Source: Nitrospirae bacterium JdFR-86 (lineage in GTDB: Bacteria; Nitrospirota; Thermodesulfovibrionia; Thermodesulfovibrionales; JdFR-86). Taken from it: a stretch of 37,015 nt of DNA. The stretch spans positions 73,943-110,957 of the forward strand of contig MTOV01000024.1 in assembly GCA_002011815.1 (NCBI GenBank), read 5' to 3'. This document shows, piece after piece, positions 1 through 8,546 of this stretch. Made by a program: the position numbers and the translations under genes. Under the pieces are notes generated by a model. That model worked only from the letters and a program-made list of their open reading frames with translations. It was not told the DNA's origin and did not search any database. Every line of letters starts with the position of its first letter. Positions within the stretch are counted from its first letter, which is position 1.

Positions 1-248
1 TCATATGCCTTGGGGAAGATGTTGTCCGCCTTGTCGGTAAGCCTGTAGAGGAAGACCGGTCTGCCAATACCGGATTTCTTCACAACATAACGAATAATGC
101 CCTGCCTTTCAAGCGCCATGAGATGTTGTCTGACTGCCATCGGCGTGATACCTATCTGACGGCTCAGTTCAGCAACCGTCATGCACTCGGTCTTTTTTAG
201 AAGCATTATTATCTTCTGTCTTGAGGGCTTCTCGTCAATAACTGCCAT
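1..248 (-). CDS. Winged-helix transcriptional regulator, SufR/ArsR-like (C-terminus outside window)
   Basis: Reading the minus strand from the ATG at 248 gives an open frame to the window edge, about 82 codons. The N-terminal part is a winged helix-turn-helix: a recognition region with MTVAELSRQIGITPMAVRQH (about residues 24-43), followed by a wing and the segment GRPVFLYRLTDKADNIFPKAY. GRP...YxLT-KxxxxFPKxY is the hallmark of the COG2345/SufR group, whose members carry a C-terminal Fe-S or metal-sensing domain; that part is cut off here. It diverges from the corrinoid methyltransferase gene, so it may control that gene and itself through the TTTRCAAA repeats between them. A DeoR- or ArsR-type helix-turn-helix protein of other specificity is possible. 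Confidence 0.75.
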   Translation of the reverse strand, partial: MAVIDEKPSRQKIIMLLKKTECMTVAELSRQIGITPMAVRQHLMALERQGIIRYVVKKSGIGRPVFLYRLTDKADNIFPKAY

Positions 249-265
249 AGAAAAAACTACCATAA

Positions 266-282
266 TTTGCAAAATTTGTAAA
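266..282. promoter_or_regulatory. Candidate operator: two TTTRCAAA direct repeats
   Basis: TTTGCAAA (266-273) and TTTGTAAA (275-282) lie head to tail with a 9-bp period in the divergent gap between the regulator and the methyltransferase gene. A repeat next to an autoregulatory winged-helix gene is a plausible binding site. The assignment is inferred from position only, and the surroundings are AT-rich. Confidence 0.35.
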
Positions 283-330
283 CATAAAAAATTTTAAAAA
301 TGGTTTGTTCCCCTCTACAGAATGTGGTGC

Positions 331-336
331 TATAAT
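331..336 (+). promoter_or_regulatory. -10 element upstream of the methyltransferase gene
   Basis: A perfect TATAAT lies 38 nt before the ATG at 374. No convincing -35 is present at 17 bp; TTGTTC at 305-310 is 20 bp away, so activation by a regulator would make sense. A ribosome-binding sequence GGGAGGA follows at about 361-367. Confidence 0.45.
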
Positions 337-373
337 CTAATCAAAGAAAAATCCTGGCAGCGGGAGGACAAAA

Positions 374-1168
374 ATGATAGTAATCGCAGACAACCTAAAT
401 ACGAGAAATAAAACATATATGGAAGCCGTCAGCAAAAGGGATAAAAACACTGTCGCAGAACTTGCAGAAGAACTCTCGCAGGCAGGCGCTGACATTATAA
501 ATGTGCAGTGTTCTCTGGATGGCTCAGGGGACGAAGAAACCCTCCCGTGGGTAGTAGAAGTCCTGGAGGAAACAATACAAAAACCCCTGTCACTCGACTC
601 AAGAAATCTCTCTGCACTAAAAAAATCCATCGAACTGTGCAAAAGCCCCCCGCTGGTTAACTACATCTCAGAGACAGAGCCTGAAGACCATGAAGGATTA
701 CTTGAGGTTGTATCCCGCTCCGGCGCGTCTCTGGTCCTAAGGGCGTCTAAAACCACCCCGCCTACCTCACTGGAAGCCAAACTGCAGATAATCGAAAATC
801 TCCTTGAAGCAGCGAATGCAGCAGATATCCCCAATGAGAGACTCTTCGCAGACCCGTCCATCGTTCATATCGGAAGGGGCGTTGGACAGAAACATCTGGT
901 AAACTCCCATGAATGCATCAGAGTGCTTAAAGAGATAATTGACCCGCCGATAAACACCATTGCGTGGATCTCCAATGTGTCCGCAGGTATGCCTGCCGCT
1001 CTTAGAAAAACAGTCGATACCATATTCCTTTCCTATCTCGCCGGTGCAGGACTGGACGCCGCTATGGTCAATGTCCTTGATGCAGAAATAAGAAAAACAT
1101 TATACCTGTTAAAGTCATTCAGAGACGGAATAGTGTTTTCATCAGCGGACATAACTAATATAACTTAA
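374..1168 (+). CDS. Methyltetrahydrofolate:corrinoid methyltransferase-like protein (pterin-binding TIM barrel)
   Basis: 264 residues, the size of the pterin-binding (DHPS-like) barrel of AcsE/MtrH/MetH proteins. The barrel pattern is visible: a first strand with IADNLN, then ELSQAGADIINVQC (beta-2 region), PLSLDSRN (beta-3, the usual position of a conserved Asp), PPLVNYIS (beta-4) and LFADPSIVHIG further on. AcsE-type enzymes move a methyl group from methyl-tetrahydrofolate to a corrinoid protein in the Wood-Ljungdahl pathway. No corrinoid protein or CO dehydrogenase gene is present, so a related methyltransferase with another acceptor is possible. A GGGAGGA Shine-Dalgarno supports the ATG. 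It is followed after 15 nt by the ferritin-like gene and is probably co-transcribed with it. Confidence 0.75.
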   Translation: MIVIADNLNTRNKTYMEAVSKRDKNTVAELAEELSQAGADIINVQCSLDGSGDEETLPWVVEVLEETIQKPLSLDSRNLSALKKSIELCKSPPLVNYISETEPEDHEGLLEVVSRSGASLVLRASKTTPPTSLEAKLQIIENLLEAANAADIPNERLFADPSIVHIGRGVGQKHLVNSHECIRVLKEIIDPPINTIAWISNVSAGMPAALRKTVDTIFLSYLAGAGLDAAMVNVLDAEIRKTLYLLKSFRDGIVFSSADITNIT

Positions 1169-1183
1169 CGAAAGGAGAAACCC

Positions 1184-1681
1184 ATGGTCACAGGTAAAGA
1201 AGAACTCATGCAGGCTATGATTGAAGCCTTTATTATGGAAAAAGGAACAAACGAGTTTTATACTCAGGCAGCCGCAAAGGTCACGGACAAAGAAGCCAAA
1301 AGGGCATTTGAAGAACTCGCACAATGGGAAAAAGAACATATGCAATACATACAGTTTCTTTATCAGGCAATAAAAGATGAAAGGGAAACGCTTTCCTTTG
1401 AAAACTTTAAAAACACTGTCAAGGCAGAAACCGTGGAAGGTGCAATACCTGTAAGACACCTTGAAGAAAAGCTCGAAGAGGAGTATTCCTTCCTTGATAA
1501 CCTCGAGGCGCTTACAGCCGCACTTGAAATAGAAGGCAAAGCATATAACTTTTACCGGAAACTCTCTGAGACAGCAGAGGACACCAATACAAAAGAATTC
1601 ATGAAAGATATGATGCAGTGGGAGCATAAACACATGGAATACCTGAAGCAGCTCAGATACAGAATCTCAGAAGTATCATAA
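1184..1681 (+). CDS. Ferritin-like (rubrerythrin-type) di-iron protein
   Basis: 165 residues forming a four-helix bundle with two similar halves. Each half has a Glu in an early helix (EKGTNEFY; EIEGKAYNFY) and a later E-x-x-H pair (WEKEHMQY; WEHKHMEY), which are the di-iron ligands of rubrerythrin and ferritin-like proteins (COG1633). There is no C-terminal rubredoxin domain with CxxC pairs, so it is a stand-alone erythrin module. Such proteins usually reduce peroxide or handle iron in the anaerobe cytoplasm. An AAAGGAG Shine-Dalgarno precedes the ATG. Its place behind the methyltransferase gene suggests protection of oxygen-sensitive metabolism, but this is inference. Confidence 0.8.
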   Translation: MVTGKEELMQAMIEAFIMEKGTNEFYTQAAAKVTDKEAKRAFEELAQWEKEHMQYIQFLYQAIKDERETLSFENFKNTVKAETVEGAIPVRHLEEKLEEEYSFLDNLEALTAALEIEGKAYNFYRKLSETAEDTNTKEFMKDMMQWEHKHMEYLKQLRYRISEVS

Positions 1682-1755
1682 AAAATTCCTCCCCAAAGGG
1701 GCGCAAATCAACACAAAATAAAGTAAAATAGAGGGGTATTCCTGAGGAGGAAAGA

Positions 1756-2601
1756 TTGCTCAAACTTCGAGCCGGAATAGTAGAGCTTTACAAAAAAGTG
1801 GCTACTTCCCTTCCGCCGGATGTGGAAACCGCCCTTGAGGCTTTGTATGCCCTTGAAGCTGAAGGCTCCAGTTCAAAGCAGGCGCTGTCCATTATCCTTG
1901 AAAGCATAAGGCTTTCAAGGGAAACAGCAAGACCCGTGTGCCAGGATACAGGCGTGCCCGTGTTCTACGTAAAAGTGCCGAGAGGACTGAGCCAAAAGGA
2001 ATTGGAAAATACAATAAAAGACGCTACAAGGATAGCAACAGAGAAAGTCCCGCTCAGGGCAAATGCCGTGGACATCATCGCAGAGCAAAACACCGGGGAC
2101 AATACAGGGATTGGTTTCCCGATCATATACTTTGAAGAATCCGAAAACTCTACACTTATAATAGACCTTATGCTTAAAGGCTCAGGATGCGAGAATCTGG
2201 GACAGACTTATAAACTGCCGGTAGAGGAGCTCGGTGCAGAGCGAGACCTGGAAGGCGTAAGAAAATGCGTCCTGGATGCAGTCTTCAAGGCACAGGGCAG
2301 AGGCTGCCCGCCTTATACCATCGGCGTGGCAATAGGCGCACAAAAAGACCAGGTTGCAAAGCTTGCAAAACAGCAACTACTGAGAAAAATCTCCGACAAA
2401 AATAAAAACGAAGCACTCGCTGCACTTGAAGAAAAACTCCTTAACGACATAAACCAGCTTGGCATAGGCACACTCGGCTTCGGAGGACCTTCAACTGCAA
2501 TAGGCGTAAAGATAGGGGTCAATCACCGGCATCCGGCATCTTACTTCGTTGACATATCGTTTTCATGCTGGGCTAACAGAAGGGGAACACTTATATGGTA
2601 G
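1756..2601 (+). CDS. fumA: Fumarate hydratase class I, alpha subunit
   Basis: 281 residues, matching the N-terminal (Fe-S binding) half of class I fumarases, which is a separate alpha subunit in many anaerobes. Visible motifs include RPVCQDTGVPVFYV with the first cluster Cys, a central GSGCENLGQTYKL, and GRGCPPYTIGVAIG; the three cysteines in these motifs ligate the [4Fe-4S] cluster. It interconverts fumarate and malate together with the beta subunit. The start is TTG: GAGGAGGA at 1744-1751 sits about five bases before it and no nearby ATG is in frame. The frame overlaps the beta gene by 7 nt, so the two are translationally coupled. L(+)-tartrate dehydratase alpha is the main alternative, because the families are hard to separate by eye. 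Confidence 0.9.
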   Translation: MLKLRAGIVELYKKVATSLPPDVETALEALYALEAEGSSSKQALSIILESIRLSRETARPVCQDTGVPVFYVKVPRGLSQKELENTIKDATRIATEKVPLRANAVDIIAEQNTGDNTGIGFPIIYFEESENSTLIIDLMLKGSGCENLGQTYKLPVEELGAERDLEGVRKCVLDAVFKAQGRGCPPYTIGVAIGAQKDQVAKLAKQQLLRKISDKNKNEALAALEEKLLNDINQLGIGTLGFGGPSTAIGVKIGVNHRHPASYFVDISFSCWANRRGTLIW

Positions 2602-3179
2602 CGGACATTCAGGCAAAAGAAATAACACTGCCTTTAACCAAACAGGATGTCCTTAATCTGAACGCAGGCGATACAGTCCTTATAAGCGGACTGCTTGTTA
2701 CCGGAAGAGACAGAGTCCACAAATTTCTGTTTCACGAAAGACCGCCTAAAGAAGACCTGCCATTCCCCGAGGGCACTATACTGTATCATGCAGGACCGAT
2801 TATCAGAGGAAACAGGGTAATAGCAGCAGGACCAACAACAAGCATACGTGTAGAAATGTATGAACCATGGGTGATTGAACACTACGGCATAAGAGGCATC
2901 ATGGGAAAAGGCGGTATGGGGACAAAAACCCTTGAGGCAATGAAAAAATTCGGCTGCGTTTACCTGAACACAATCGGTGGTGCAGCCTCTTATCTTGCCG
3001 ACAGAATAAAAGGCATAATAGGTGGCTTTAAGGTCGAGGAATTCGGCGCAGCAGAAGCCATGTGGCTTCTTGAAGTAGAGGATTTCCCTGCAGTCGTCAC
3101 CATGGATGCGCACGGAAAAAGCCTCCATGAAGAAATAGAAAAACTCTCTCTCGAAAACCTCCAGAAACTCTTAAAATGA
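2595..3179 (+). CDS. fumB: Fumarate hydratase class I, beta subunit
   Basis: 194 residues corresponding to the C-terminal swivelling domain of class I fumarases (TtdB/FumA C-terminal family). The segments LFHERPPKEDLPFP, YHAGPI, GPTTSIRVE, GIMGKGGMG and YLNTIGGAASYLA are characteristic of the substrate-binding loop region. It partners the alpha subunit, whose stop codon it overlaps, and in turn overlaps the next gene by ATGA. The product would act in the cytoplasm in the TCA cycle, oxidative or reductive. The subunit split fits anaerobic bacteria and archaea; in E. coli the two halves are fused. The gene symbol marks the homologous half only, since nomenclature differs between organisms. Confidence 0.88.
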   Translation: MVADIQAKEITLPLTKQDVLNLNAGDTVLISGLLVTGRDRVHKFLFHERPPKEDLPFPEGTILYHAGPIIRGNRVIAAGPTTSIRVEMYEPWVIEHYGIRGIMGKGGMGTKTLEAMKKFGCVYLNTIGGAASYLADRIKGIIGGFKVEEFGAAEAMWLLEVEDFPAVVTMDAHGKSLHEEIEKLSLENLQKLLK

Positions 3180-4078
3180 TATTCATTGCAGGAAGCACAG
3201 GTTTCATAGGAAAACACCTTCTTAAAGCCTTAACGGAGAAAAACTACAAAATAAGATGTCTTATAAGAAAGCCTAAACAGGCAAGGACATACGAAAAACA
3301 AGGCATCGAAGCGATTATCGGAGACATCACCCAAAGAGACACCCTCTACGGCATACTCACTGGCGTACGAATGGTCGTTCACCTCGTGGGCATCATCGAG
3401 GAGAAAGGGAATCAGACATTTAAAAAAGTCCATGTCGAGGGCACGAAAAACCTTGTAGAAGAAGCAAAAAAAGCAGGTGTGGAACACTTCTTTTATCAGA
3501 GTGCACTCGGTGCATCCCTCGACTCCCCTGCTGCATACCACAGAACCAAGGCTGAAGCAGAGGAAATAGTCAGGGCATCAGGAATCCCTTTCACAATATT
3601 CAGACCTTCTCTAATCGTAGGAAAAGGCGACGGTTTCACAAAAAAGATTCTGGAACTGATAAAATTCCCTTCTCCTGTAATCCCTGTGCCTGGAAAAGGA
3701 AAAGCACTATTTCAGCCAATCTATATAGGCGACTGGGTAGAGTGCTTTCTGAGGATTATTGAAAACCCTAATGCCAGAGACAAAATCTACGAGTTAGGAG
3801 GTCCTGAACAACTAAGCTATAACGAAATAGTCAAATTAATTGCGGAAGCCTCTGGTGTAAGAAAGCCCCTGTTTCACATCCCAATGGGGCTCGCAAACAT
3901 CGGGGTAAGACTGCTTGAGAAAACCCCGCTTAGTCCTGTGACCTCAGAACAACTAATGCTCTTAAATGAAGACAATATATGTGATAAACAAAGTGTAAGA
4001 AAGAATTTCGGCTTTAAACCCCTTCCCTTCAAGGAAGCCTTAAGCCTTTTTATTTCACGACAAGCACAGGACAGCTAG
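3176..4078 (+). CDS. NAD(P)-binding NDUFA9-like atypical SDR protein
   Basis: 300 residues. The N-terminus MIFIAGSTGFIGKHLLKAL is a Rossmann GxxGxxG motif, and AAYHRTKAEAE supplies the Y-x3-K pair. FTIFRPSLIVGKGDGF and a C-terminal QPIYIGDWVECF are typical of the complex I NDUFA9-like/NmrA-like atypical SDR group. Such proteins bind NAD(P) and often lack a demonstrated reaction. The gene starts with ATGA overlapping the fumarase beta stop, so it is likely in the same transcript. Its last 29 nt overlap the convergent UspA gene on the other strand, which would make the two transcripts complementary at their 3' ends. Confidence 0.8.
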   Translation: MIFIAGSTGFIGKHLLKALTEKNYKIRCLIRKPKQARTYEKQGIEAIIGDITQRDTLYGILTGVRMVVHLVGIIEEKGNQTFKKVHVEGTKNLVEEAKKAGVEHFFYQSALGASLDSPAAYHRTKAEAEEIVRASGIPFTIFRPSLIVGKGDGFTKKILELIKFPSPVIPVPGKGKALFQPIYIGDWVECFLRIIENPNARDKIYELGGPEQLSYNEIVKLIAEASGVRKPLFHIPMGLANIGVRLLEKTPLSPVTSEQLMLLNEDNICDKQSVRKNFGFKPLPFKEALSLFISRQAQDS

Positions 4079-4469
4079 CGTAATCAACCACTTTAGAGGA
4101 AACACTGCCGAGGAGAAATTTTCTGGCCCCGTGTCTTCCATGCGAGCCTACCACCACAAGGTCAACCTTCATTTTCTGTGCTGTCTCAAGTATCTTCTCT
4201 GCCGGTGGTCCCTGCCTTATTATCGTCTTTGTCTCAACAGACCTGCTCGCCAATGACGACCGTATCTTCTCCATCGCTATCTTTGTCTCCTCTGTCAGCG
4301 CCCTTGTTATTCTTTCTCTGTCAAGGTCAGAAAGCTCTGTAAGATACAACTCAGGAATCACGGACAGCACTGTCAGTGAAGCATTGAAACTAAGTGCTAT
4401 CTCCATCGCTTTTTTCAATGCCTTGTCAGAGTGTTTTGAGCCGTCATGGGCAACCAGGATCTTCTTCAT
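4050..4469 (-). CDS. Universal stress protein (UspA family)
   Basis: 139 residues from the ATG at 4469; GGAGG ends six bases upstream, which makes this start better than the longer in-frame ATG at 4484. The N-terminus KKILVAHDGS is the usual beta-1/P-loop-like start with the conserved Asp. The C-terminal GSHGRHGARKFLLGSVSS fits the ATP-binding pattern G-2x-G-9x-G-S. It is therefore predicted to bind ATP as a cytoplasmic dimer. The function within the stress response cannot be inferred. Its 3' end overlaps the convergent NDUFA9-like gene. Confidence 0.88.
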   Translation of the reverse strand: MKKILVAHDGSKHSDKALKKAMEIALSFNASLTVLSVIPELYLTELSDLDRERITRALTEETKIAMEKIRSSLASRSVETKTIIRQGPPAEKILETAQKMKVDLVVVGSHGRHGARKFLLGSVSSKVVDYASCPVLVVK

Positions 4470-4540
4470 AAAACCTCCATCCAATTAATTTCCCAGCATA
4501 TATTTTAGCAAGAAAACAGATGAACTGCCAGCTTTAAAAA

Positions 4541-4738
4541 TTAACTTCCAGTGTAAACCCAGTATGCGTAACGAAACGACAACACTGCAAAGAACGCAGA
4601 GACAAGAGCCAGAAACAGATACATGATGCCCTTGCCTGTATATTTTAACCTCAAACAAATAATCCCTCTGGGCAATAAAGTAAACACTGCAAACAAAAGC
4701 GTTAACCCGAGGATTACCTGAGTAATCACCCTCACCAT
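4541..4738 (-). CDS. Small two-helix membrane protein, unknown function
   Basis: 65 residues with two hydrophobic stretches (about 5-22 and 36-57) separated by a basic loop containing RLKYTGKG. This is the look of a small inner-membrane hairpin protein with its loop inside. GGAGG precedes the ATG at a normal distance, supporting real translation. No family is recognised. It lies between a UspA gene downstream and a DNA glycosylase gene upstream on the same strand. Confidence 0.6.
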   Translation of the reverse strand: MVRVITQVILGLTLLFAVFTLLPRGIICLRLKYTGKGIMYLFLALVSAFFAVLSFRYAYWVYTGS

Positions 4739-4802
4739 GGTTTTATACCTCCTGTCAGCTTAGATCCAACGCCATACGTTTCAAATACAGAGTAAAAATA
4801 TA

Positions 4803-5435
4803 TCATATTCCGTTTAAAGGACATGCATCGCAAAGAGGCTGGGGTTTGCAAAAAGTCTTGCCCACCCGAACAAACAGAGCATGATACTCGTTAAAAAGTC
4901 GCACATCCGGCTTTAAAGATGAATGGAAAAGCCTCTGGAATCTTTCATAAGACTCATCATGGTCTATTATACCGTGTCTTGAAAGCACCCGCTTTGTATA
5001 TGCATCTATCACGAATATTGGTTTTTCAAGGGCATAGAGGATTATTGAATCAGCAGTCTCAGGACCTATGCCGTTTACATTAAGGAGCTTTTCCCTTATC
5101 AGATGCATGTCTTCGTTTTCCATCCTTTTAAGGCTTCCTCCGTAATCTTTCATTAAAAAATCCACGAATGCCTTAAGCCTCTTAGCCTTTATATTGAAAT
5201 AACCTGCCGGCTTTATAAGTCTGGAAAGCTTTTCATGCGGCATCTTATGAATGACCCTTGCACTCAAGGCTTTTTCCCTCTTGAGATTTTCTATCGCCTT
5301 TTCGACATTCCCCCAGTTGGTGTTCTGTGTGAGTATTGCACCGACTGCTATCTCAAAAGGCGTATCTCCAGGCCACCAGTGCTGAGGACCAAAAGCACTG
5401 TAAAGCCTGTCGTAGATTCTCATCAACTCGCTCAA
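4803..5435 (-). CDS. HhH-GPD DNA glycosylase, COG2231/MagIII-like
   Basis: 210 residues of the endonuclease III superfamily. The N-terminal helix motif FEIAVGAILTQNTNW matches Nth's substrate region. The helix-hairpin-helix is LNVNGIGPETADSIILYAL, and VIDAYTKRV carries the catalytic Asp. The Lys that makes Nth a lyase (GRKTA in Nth) is replaced by Glu (GPETA), pointing to a monofunctional base glycosylase like Helicobacter MagIII (3-methyladenine). The C-terminal cluster region has only three cysteines (C-x5-C-x2-C) before the stop, one fewer than the usual C-x6-C-x2-C-x5-C. The start is TTG at 5435, placed by GGGAGG; a later ATG at 5423 is possible. Confidence 0.82.
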   Translation of the reverse strand: MSELMRIYDRLYSAFGPQHWWPGDTPFEIAVGAILTQNTNWGNVEKAIENLKREKALSARVIHKMPHEKLSRLIKPAGYFNIKAKRLKAFVDFLMKDYGGSLKRMENEDMHLIREKLLNVNGIGPETADSIILYALEKPIFVIDAYTKRVLSRHGIIDHDESYERFQRLFHSSLKPDVRLFNEYHALFVRVGKTFCKPQPLCDACPLNGI

Positions 5436-5483
5436 AAAAACCTCCCTTATTGCCTACCACATTTCACAATATTAATTAAAAGA

Positions 5484-6816
<1,333 letters not shown>

Positions 6817-6830
6817 AACAATGCCTTCTT

Positions 6831-6839
6831 TGCTATAAT
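6831..6839 (+). promoter_or_regulatory. Extended -10 promoter giving a possible leaderless transcript
   Basis: TGcTATAAT (6831-6839) is a perfect extended -10. The ATG of the next gene begins only 5 nt downstream at 6845, where transcription would start, and no Shine-Dalgarno fits between. TTGCCT at 6809-6814 is a weak -35, 19 bp away. Confidence 0.5.
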
Positions 6840-6844
6840 ATTTT

Positions 6845-7075
6845 ATGGGACCACGCATATACCTGAGAGTCGGTGACAAGGTTAGACACCTGAAATACAA
6901 AAGGTGGGGGACAGGCGAGGTCATCGAGGAAAAACACTCCACACTGGCAGGCGGTTGCTGTCTCGTAAGAATCATGTTTGAAGACGGTATAGAAAGGGCA
7001 TTTATTAATGATATGGATAACGCCCTTTGCTGTTACTATGCAGGAGTCAGACTTCTTAATGAGACTGTGCTTTAA
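6845..7075 (+). CDS. DUF3553-like small protein
   Basis: 76 residues starting with VGDKVRHLKYKRWGTGEV, the opening of DUF3553-type Tudor/SH3-like folds, also seen at the C-terminus of PcrA/UvrD helicases where they contact RNA polymerase. Short strands follow (CCLVRIMFEDG, ERAF), with a CC pair in the middle. The family link is by pattern only. The coding frame is followed after two bases by ogt, so the two are almost certainly one unit, which hints at a DNA-repair or transcription role. There is no Shine-Dalgarno. Confidence 0.6.
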   Translation: MGPRIYLRVGDKVRHLKYKRWGTGEVIEEKHSTLAGGCCLVRIMFEDGIERAFINDMDNALCCYYAGVRLLNETVL

Positions 7076-7077
7076 GG

Positions 7078-7545
7078 ATGAAGTTTTTTGATACCTTCTC
7101 AAGTCCTTTTGGCGAACTCTATATTATATTTTCAGGAAAGGCATTAGCCGGCATTTCATTCAAAAAACCTCATATGAGAATGGGCAATGTGCCTGACTCA
7201 TTCAAGAAACAGCTCGCAGAATATTTTGAAGGAAAACTGAAAGAGTTCAAGCAGGACATCGTGCTTACAGAAGGGACAGAATTTGAAAGAAGAGTATGGC
7301 TTGCGCTCAGGAACATCCCCTACGGCGAGACAAGAACCTACAAGTGGCTTGCTGAAAAAATCGGAAAGCCGAAAGGCTCAAGGGCAGTCGGACAGGCGCT
7401 TTCAAAAAACCCCATACCTATAGTGCTTCCCTGCCACAGAATTATTGAATCCGACGGAGACATAGGCGGCTACTCATCAGGCGTGGATATAAAAAGAAGA
7501 CTCCTTGAAAGAGAATACTACTACTCCATAAATTCCAAAAGATAA
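7078..7545 (+). CDS. ogt: Methylated-DNA-protein cysteine S-methyltransferase
   Basis: 155 residues, the size of a single-domain Ogt/AGT. The active-site motif IVLPCHRII places the alkyl-accepting Cys at residue 119, and GTEFERRVWLALRNIPYGET with GQALSKNPIP are the DNA-binding helix-turn-helix and Asn hinge. It removes O6-alkyl from guanine in a suicide reaction. The N-terminal domain is short, as in minimal bacterial enzymes, and no Ada-type Cys-rich domain is present. It is translated right behind the DUF3553-like gene. Confidence 0.92.
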   Translation: MKFFDTFSSPFGELYIIFSGKALAGISFKKPHMRMGNVPDSFKKQLAEYFEGKLKEFKQDIVLTEGTEFERRVWLALRNIPYGETRTYKWLAEKIGKPKGSRAVGQALSKNPIPIVLPCHRIIESDGDIGGYSSGVDIKRRLLEREYYYSINSKR

Positions 7546-7645
7546 CAACTCTGTAACAAGCTGCCCGCCGGAAAACAGACTTAAAACGCCCTGAAGTCAG
7601 GACAGGAACCCTGCCCTCACTATCCCATCAGATAAAAATATTTAT

Positions 7646-7698
7646 TTGACAAGAATGATTCTTATATGATATTTTATTTTTGTTAAGAATTATTCTAA
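7646..7698 (+). promoter_or_regulatory. fur promoter with two AGAAT-N-ATTCT palindromes (PerR/Fur-box-like)
   Basis: TTGACA (7646-7651) is a consensus -35 with GATATT (7668-7673) as a likely -10. A perfect 13-bp palindrome AAGAATGATTCTT covers 7651-7663. A second, AGAATTATTCT, covers 7686-7696 and abuts the ATG at 7698. The centres are 34 bp apart. Both resemble the PerR/Fur family box with arms around one central base. One overlaps the promoter spacer and one the translation start, which predicts autorepression. Confidence 0.65.
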
Positions 7699-8099
7699 TG
7701 AAGAGGTACAGGAAGATAGGGTTCAAACTCACTCCCCAGAGACTTGCAATACTCGATTGTCTTGAAGGCAATACATCGCATCCTTCTGCGGAGGACATCT
7801 ACCGGAGGCTGAAAAAGAAATTTCCCACAATGTCCTTTGCAACTGTTTATAACACCCTTGACGCATTGACCAGAAAAGGCGAAATACTTGAGATTACAAT
7901 CGATCCGGAAAGAAAACGCTACGACCCGAACACTCAACCGCACCACCACCTCATATGCAATAAGTGCAAAAAAATCGTTGATGTCACCATTAACTTCAAA
8001 GTAACCATTCCGGAAAGATTCAGAAGGTCTTTTGAGATACTCGGCAACCACATAGAGTTTTACGGTTTATGCCGCGAGTGTAAAAAGAAAGGAGGCTGA
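7698..8099 (+). CDS. Fur/PerR-family metalloregulator
   Basis: 133 residues from the ATG at 7698; an in-frame TTG at 7680 would add six residues but lies inside the control region. The winged helix has FKLTPQRLAILDCLE and FATVYNTLDALTRKGEI, the usual recognition helix. The dimerisation domain has the metal-site signature QPHHHLICNKCKK and a second pair CREC near the end, giving the structural Zn(Cys)4 site. It senses iron or peroxide in the cytoplasm. PerR and Fur cannot be told apart safely; the AT-rich boxes and the lack of other Fur genes nearby slightly favour PerR. It begins a unit with the next two Cys-rich genes. Confidence 0.9.
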   Translation: MKRYRKIGFKLTPQRLAILDCLEGNTSHPSAEDIYRRLKKKFPTMSFATVYNTLDALTRKGEILEITIDPERKRYDPNTQPHHHLICNKCKKIVDVTINFKVTIPERFRRSFEILGNHIEFYGLCRECKKKGG

Positions 8100-8102
8100 A
8101 TT

Positions 8103-8546
8103 ATGGATTACACCATGAGCTGCGAATGCAACTCAAGAGAGGCAGGCTTTGATTTCAAGGACGGTATTATGCCTCCGGAGGTAATAAACAGGCTTTACTG
8201 TCCGGAGTGCTCAAAGGAGCTGGCATTCAACCCTGAGACCATGATTGCAGACAACGGATGGGTTATCGAATACGACATGGATGTCGCAGAGTTCTCCGCT
8301 GCCAAACTACCACCCACTTTAAGAGAGAATTTATCTCCTGAAATACTATTTGACAAAGGATACGCAACATGGTGCGGTATACACCCTGATGATCACTTCG
8401 TAAGCATATGCGAAAAGGCAGCACTTGCCAGGCTTGCAGAGGTTGATCCAGAAGGCTATGCCGAAAAAATGAAGACATGGTCTTCACAGAGAATAAAACG
8501 CCTTAAAGAAGAAGGCTGGAGGAAAGCAAATGAACAAAGAGTTTAA
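8103..8546 (+). CDS. Cysteine-rich protein of unknown function, in Fur/PerR unit
   Basis: 147 residues, no family recognised. There are three cysteine groups: SCECNS at the N-terminus, a zinc-ribbon-like YCPECSKE near residue 40, and TWCGIHPDDHFVSIC near residue 100. The C-terminal part is a basic helix (SSQRIKRLKEEGWRK). AAAGGAGG lies about eight bases before the ATG. It starts three bases after the fur stop codon and overlaps the next small gene by 17 nt, so all three are co-transcribed and probably under the same metal or peroxide control. A metal-binding or redox function is an inference. Confidence 0.7.
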   Translation: MDYTMSCECNSREAGFDFKDGIMPPEVINRLYCPECSKELAFNPETMIADNGWVIEYDMDVAEFSAAKLPPTLRENLSPEILFDKGYATWCGIHPDDHFVSICEKAALARLAEVDPEGYAEKMKTWSSQRIKRLKEEGWRKANEQRV

